From a bacterium (lineage in GTDB: Bacteria > Arandabacterota > Arandabacteria > Arandabacterales > JALGWA01): a DNA stretch of 15,074 bases. The translations under genes and the position numbers were made by a program. The notes beneath the pieces were generated by a model that was not told the origin of the DNA, ran no database searches, and saw nothing but the letters and a program-made list of their open reading frames with translations. Positions within the stretch are counted from its first letter, which is position 1, and each line of letters starts with the position of its first letter. Location of the stretch: positions 1 through 15,074 of the forward strand of contig JALGWA010000005.1 in the NCBI GenBank assembly GCA_025774425.1. Direction: 5' to 3'. Positions 13,319-15,074 of the stretch are shown here, piece by piece.

Positions 13319-15074
13319 CGTATGACCATCACCTTTCTCCGACACGTCTCGACCCCGCCGGACGCATAGGTCGCCGTGATGCGGCACAGGTATGTACCGG
13401 GCAGCACGCCGAGCCCCTCGTCGTTGAGACCCGACCAGGTGTCCTCCTGGTGGACACCCGCCGACCTCTCCGAGCCGGCGGCGATCCTCTTCACCAGGAC
13501 CCCCGTCAGCGTGAATATCTCGATGTCCACCCGCGCGCCCTCGCCTATGCAGAACCCGATCGTCGTCACCTCGCCGCGCGCAGGGTTGAACGGGTTGGGG
13601 TAGTTCGTAAAGGAGCCCGCGAGCGAGCCGGAGCCCACCGAGATCTCGGCGCTCCTCAAGGGGAAGTCCGCCCCGGACACATCGGGATGGACGACCGTGT
13701 CCAGATTCCTGTCGGCGAGCTCCATGAACCCGGCATCCCCGAACTCGATCACGTAGTTGCCGGGCTCGACGGACGCGCTGAGGTCGCATACGATCGTCAG
13801 CACGTGCTCCGTGTCCCGCGCGATGACGTACTCGGCCGCGGGCGCGAGCGAGACGGTTCCGCCCGACAGCACGCTGTCGGTGGCGACGACCTCGCCGCCC
13901 GAGACCAGGTGGACGGCGTCGAAGACATCGCCGGCCGCGCAGCCGGCGTCGCCGGAAGCACTCCTCGTCAAGACCTCCCCGGTCAGCCGGACCAGGACGA
14001 GATCGCCCTGGGGGCCGGGCGGGTCGTACTCCAGGCGTCCCGTGAACACCTCGAGGCCGCACGCCCCCGGGGCGCCCATGCGCGTCGCAACCGGGATGAC
14101 TTCCATCTCCGGCGTCCCGGCCGGCAGGTATATGCTCACGACCCCCGTCTCGAACGGGAAGAGGTCCTCGCAGCCCGGGGCGGCTTCGAAGCCGGGCCTG
14201 CCCGCCGGGTCGGTCGCGTCGACGATGCCGACCATGCCCGGATCGTGAACCCTCATCAGGAAATGGTCATAGGGACTGTCGAGCTCGATGTCCGCGACCA
14301 GTTCGATCACCGCCTCGTCGCCGGGTCCCACCTCGAGGCCGCCGTCGCCGATGCGGAACACGGTGTGGCCGCCGTCGACTTCGACGGACGAAGCGTACCG
14401 CACCGGCCCGCCCGCCGCCGCGAAGCCGATGCGGTCGAACAGGCGACCGGGGTCGAGCGGCCTCGCCAGGCTGTCGAGCACCGACACCCTGACTTCCGTG
14501 ACGAGGATCGACGAGTGGTCGCCCGGCGCCTCGTAGTCGACCTCCAGGGCCAGAAGCGTAACGGAATCGTCGCCCGCGACGACCGAACCGGGGAGGCGGG
14601 AGTTGAGACAGATCTCGGGCGCCGCCGCCGGCTGCCTGAGGTCGGCGAAGCCCGACGTCATCGGAAACACCGGCCGGCCGACTCCCTGGGCGGTGTCTCC
14701 GACCGCCGTGACGGTCGAGCCCGAACTCAAGTCCCTCAGCACGAAGAGGCTGCTGTCTTCAATCACAAGCCCGAAGTTGGCGTACGGCGAGTGCGGCTTG
14801 AGATCGACCTCGATTCTCACCGTATCCTCCTGGCCGGGACCGACCACGACGGGCGATGTCAGCCACAGCGTGAGCACGCTGTCCCCGGGGGCGAAGGCGC
14901 CGAGCTCGCCCAGCGGGGACTGGTGTTTCAGCATTCTCACGTTCTCGACGAGATCGCCCGCGAAAAGCGGCGTCCCCCCGGCGTCCTCGAACCTGAAAGA
15001 GAGCCCCGTGAACTTGATCTCGGAATTGCCGGCCGCACCGTAATGCCTGAGAACCACCTGCATGAGCGGGACAT
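13315..15074 (-). CDS. Secreted repeat protein with C-terminal FlgD-Ig/T9SS-like domain (5' end outside window)
   Basis: The frame stays open beyond the Met at 15063 to the window edge, so the N-terminus and signal peptide are missing. About 586 codons are visible. At least two, probably three, divergent tandem beta-rich units of about 170-190 residues can be seen, each with a pattern like GPGxExxVxIxxDIxLDSPYxxFxMRV then DxxGRPxF; the first copy has VRIEVDLKPHSPYANFGLVI and the second VIELVADIELDSPYDHFLMRV. The C-terminus carries NYPNPFNPARGEVTTIGFCI, then VDIEIFTLTGVLVKRI and GTYLCRITA, typical of the FlgD-Ig-like/type IX sorting-like domain at the end of secreted proteins in FCB-type bacteria. 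It is likely exported or surface-attached. No catalytic motif is recognised, so its function is structural or adhesive at best guess. Its ATGA overlap with the PorV-TPR gene suggests that the two act together. Confidence 0.85.
   Translation of the reverse strand, partial: VPLMQVVLRHYGAAGNSEIKFTGLSFRFEDAGGTPLFAGDLVENVRMLKHQSPLGELGAFAPGDSVLTLWLTSPVVVGPGQEDTVRIEVDLKPHSPYANFGLVIEDSSLFVLRDLSSGSTVTAVGDTAQGVGRPVFPMTSGFADLRQPAAAPEICLNSRLPGSVVAGDDSVTLLALEVDYEAPGDHSSILVTEVRVSVLDSLARPLDPGRLFDRIGFAAAGGPVRYASSVEVDGGHTVFRIGDGGLEVGPGDEAVIELVADIELDSPYDHFLMRVHDPGMVGIVDATDPAGRPGFEAAPGCEDLFPFETGVVSIYLPAGTPEMEVIPVATRMGAPGACGLEVFTGRLEYDPPGPQGDLVLVRLTGEVLTRSASGDAGCAAGDVFDAVHLVSGGEVVATDSVLSGGTVSLAPAAEYVIARDTEHVLTIVCDLSASVEPGNYVIEFGDAGFMELADRNLDTVVHPDVSGADFPLRSAEISVGSGSLAGSFTNYPNPFNPARGEVTTIGFCIGEGARVDIEIFTLTGVLVKRIAAGSERSAGVHQEDTWSGLNDEGLGVLPGTYLCRITATYASGGVETCRRKVMVIR

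Noticed and set aside
13311..13324. Lipobox reading (LLAC at Cys16) for the PorV-TPR protein
   Set aside because: The -2 position is Leu and a normal AxA-type cleavage site follows. A barrel protein is not expected to be lipidated, so it is treated as an ordinary signal peptide.
11147..13369. Long + strand open frame (740 codons) opposite the PorV-TPR gene
   Set aside because: It is the antisense shadow of a gene with a signal peptide, a family signature and TPR repeats. No ribosome binding site or domain supports it.
13319..14062. Upstream in-frame extension of the PorV-TPR gene
   Set aside because: The extension overlaps the secreted-protein gene in another frame and is Arg-rich without features. 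The signal peptide, ATGA overlap and AAGGTGAT site support the start at 13318.
1..15074. tRNA, rRNA, CRISPR array, phage or integrase genes
   Set aside because: Reading both strands showed no regularly spaced repeats, no tRNA-like cloverleaf arms that I could recognise, and no integrase or phage protein motifs.

Overview
The window (about 65% G+C by eye, densely coding) looks like a chromosomal segment from a Gram-negative, high-GC bacterium. It is possibly a candidate phylum of the FCB superphylum (Eisenbacteria/Krumholzibacteriota-like). That placement is an inference from three traits: a secreted protein ending in a NYPNPFNP/FlgD-Ig-type tail, a PorV/PorQ-like outer-membrane protein, and an SppA with a barrel-like N-terminal extension. 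No rRNA, tRNA, CRISPR array or complete insertion sequence is visible.

Left part, + strand (1-5545). The window opens inside a thioredoxin-reductase-like flavoprotein. It overlaps by ATGA a gene for an RlmN-like radical SAM protein that carries a frameshift and apparent deletion, and whose 3' end runs into a REP-like palindrome. A streptothricin-acetyltransferase-like GNAT gene follows. Then come a good sigma70-type promoter, a leader hairpin, a large SppA-type peptidase with an extra barrel-like domain, and a glutaredoxin/ferredoxin-thioredoxin reductase fusion.

Middle part (5573-6920). Two paralogous type IV pilin-like genes lie on the - strand. Each is preceded by the same 34-bp element with a perfect sigma28-like GCCGATAA box. 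A small cupin gene diverges from them on the + strand.

Right part, - strand (15074 down to 6947). One tightly packed operon holds six genes: a secreted repeat protein with a FlgD-Ig-like C-terminal domain (cut by the window edge), a PorV-like barrel fused to a TPR domain, a membrane-bound RsbU/SpoIIE-type PP2C phosphatase, a STAS-HATPase (antagonist/anti-sigma kinase) fusion, a stand-alone STAS protein, and a soluble GAF-PAS histidine kinase. Every junction overlaps (4, 11, 17, 4 and 4 nt), so translation is probably coupled. The order suggests an envelope or secretion module wired to a partner-switching circuit. No sigma factor or response regulator is in view. This operon is the best candidate for an undescribed system in the window.
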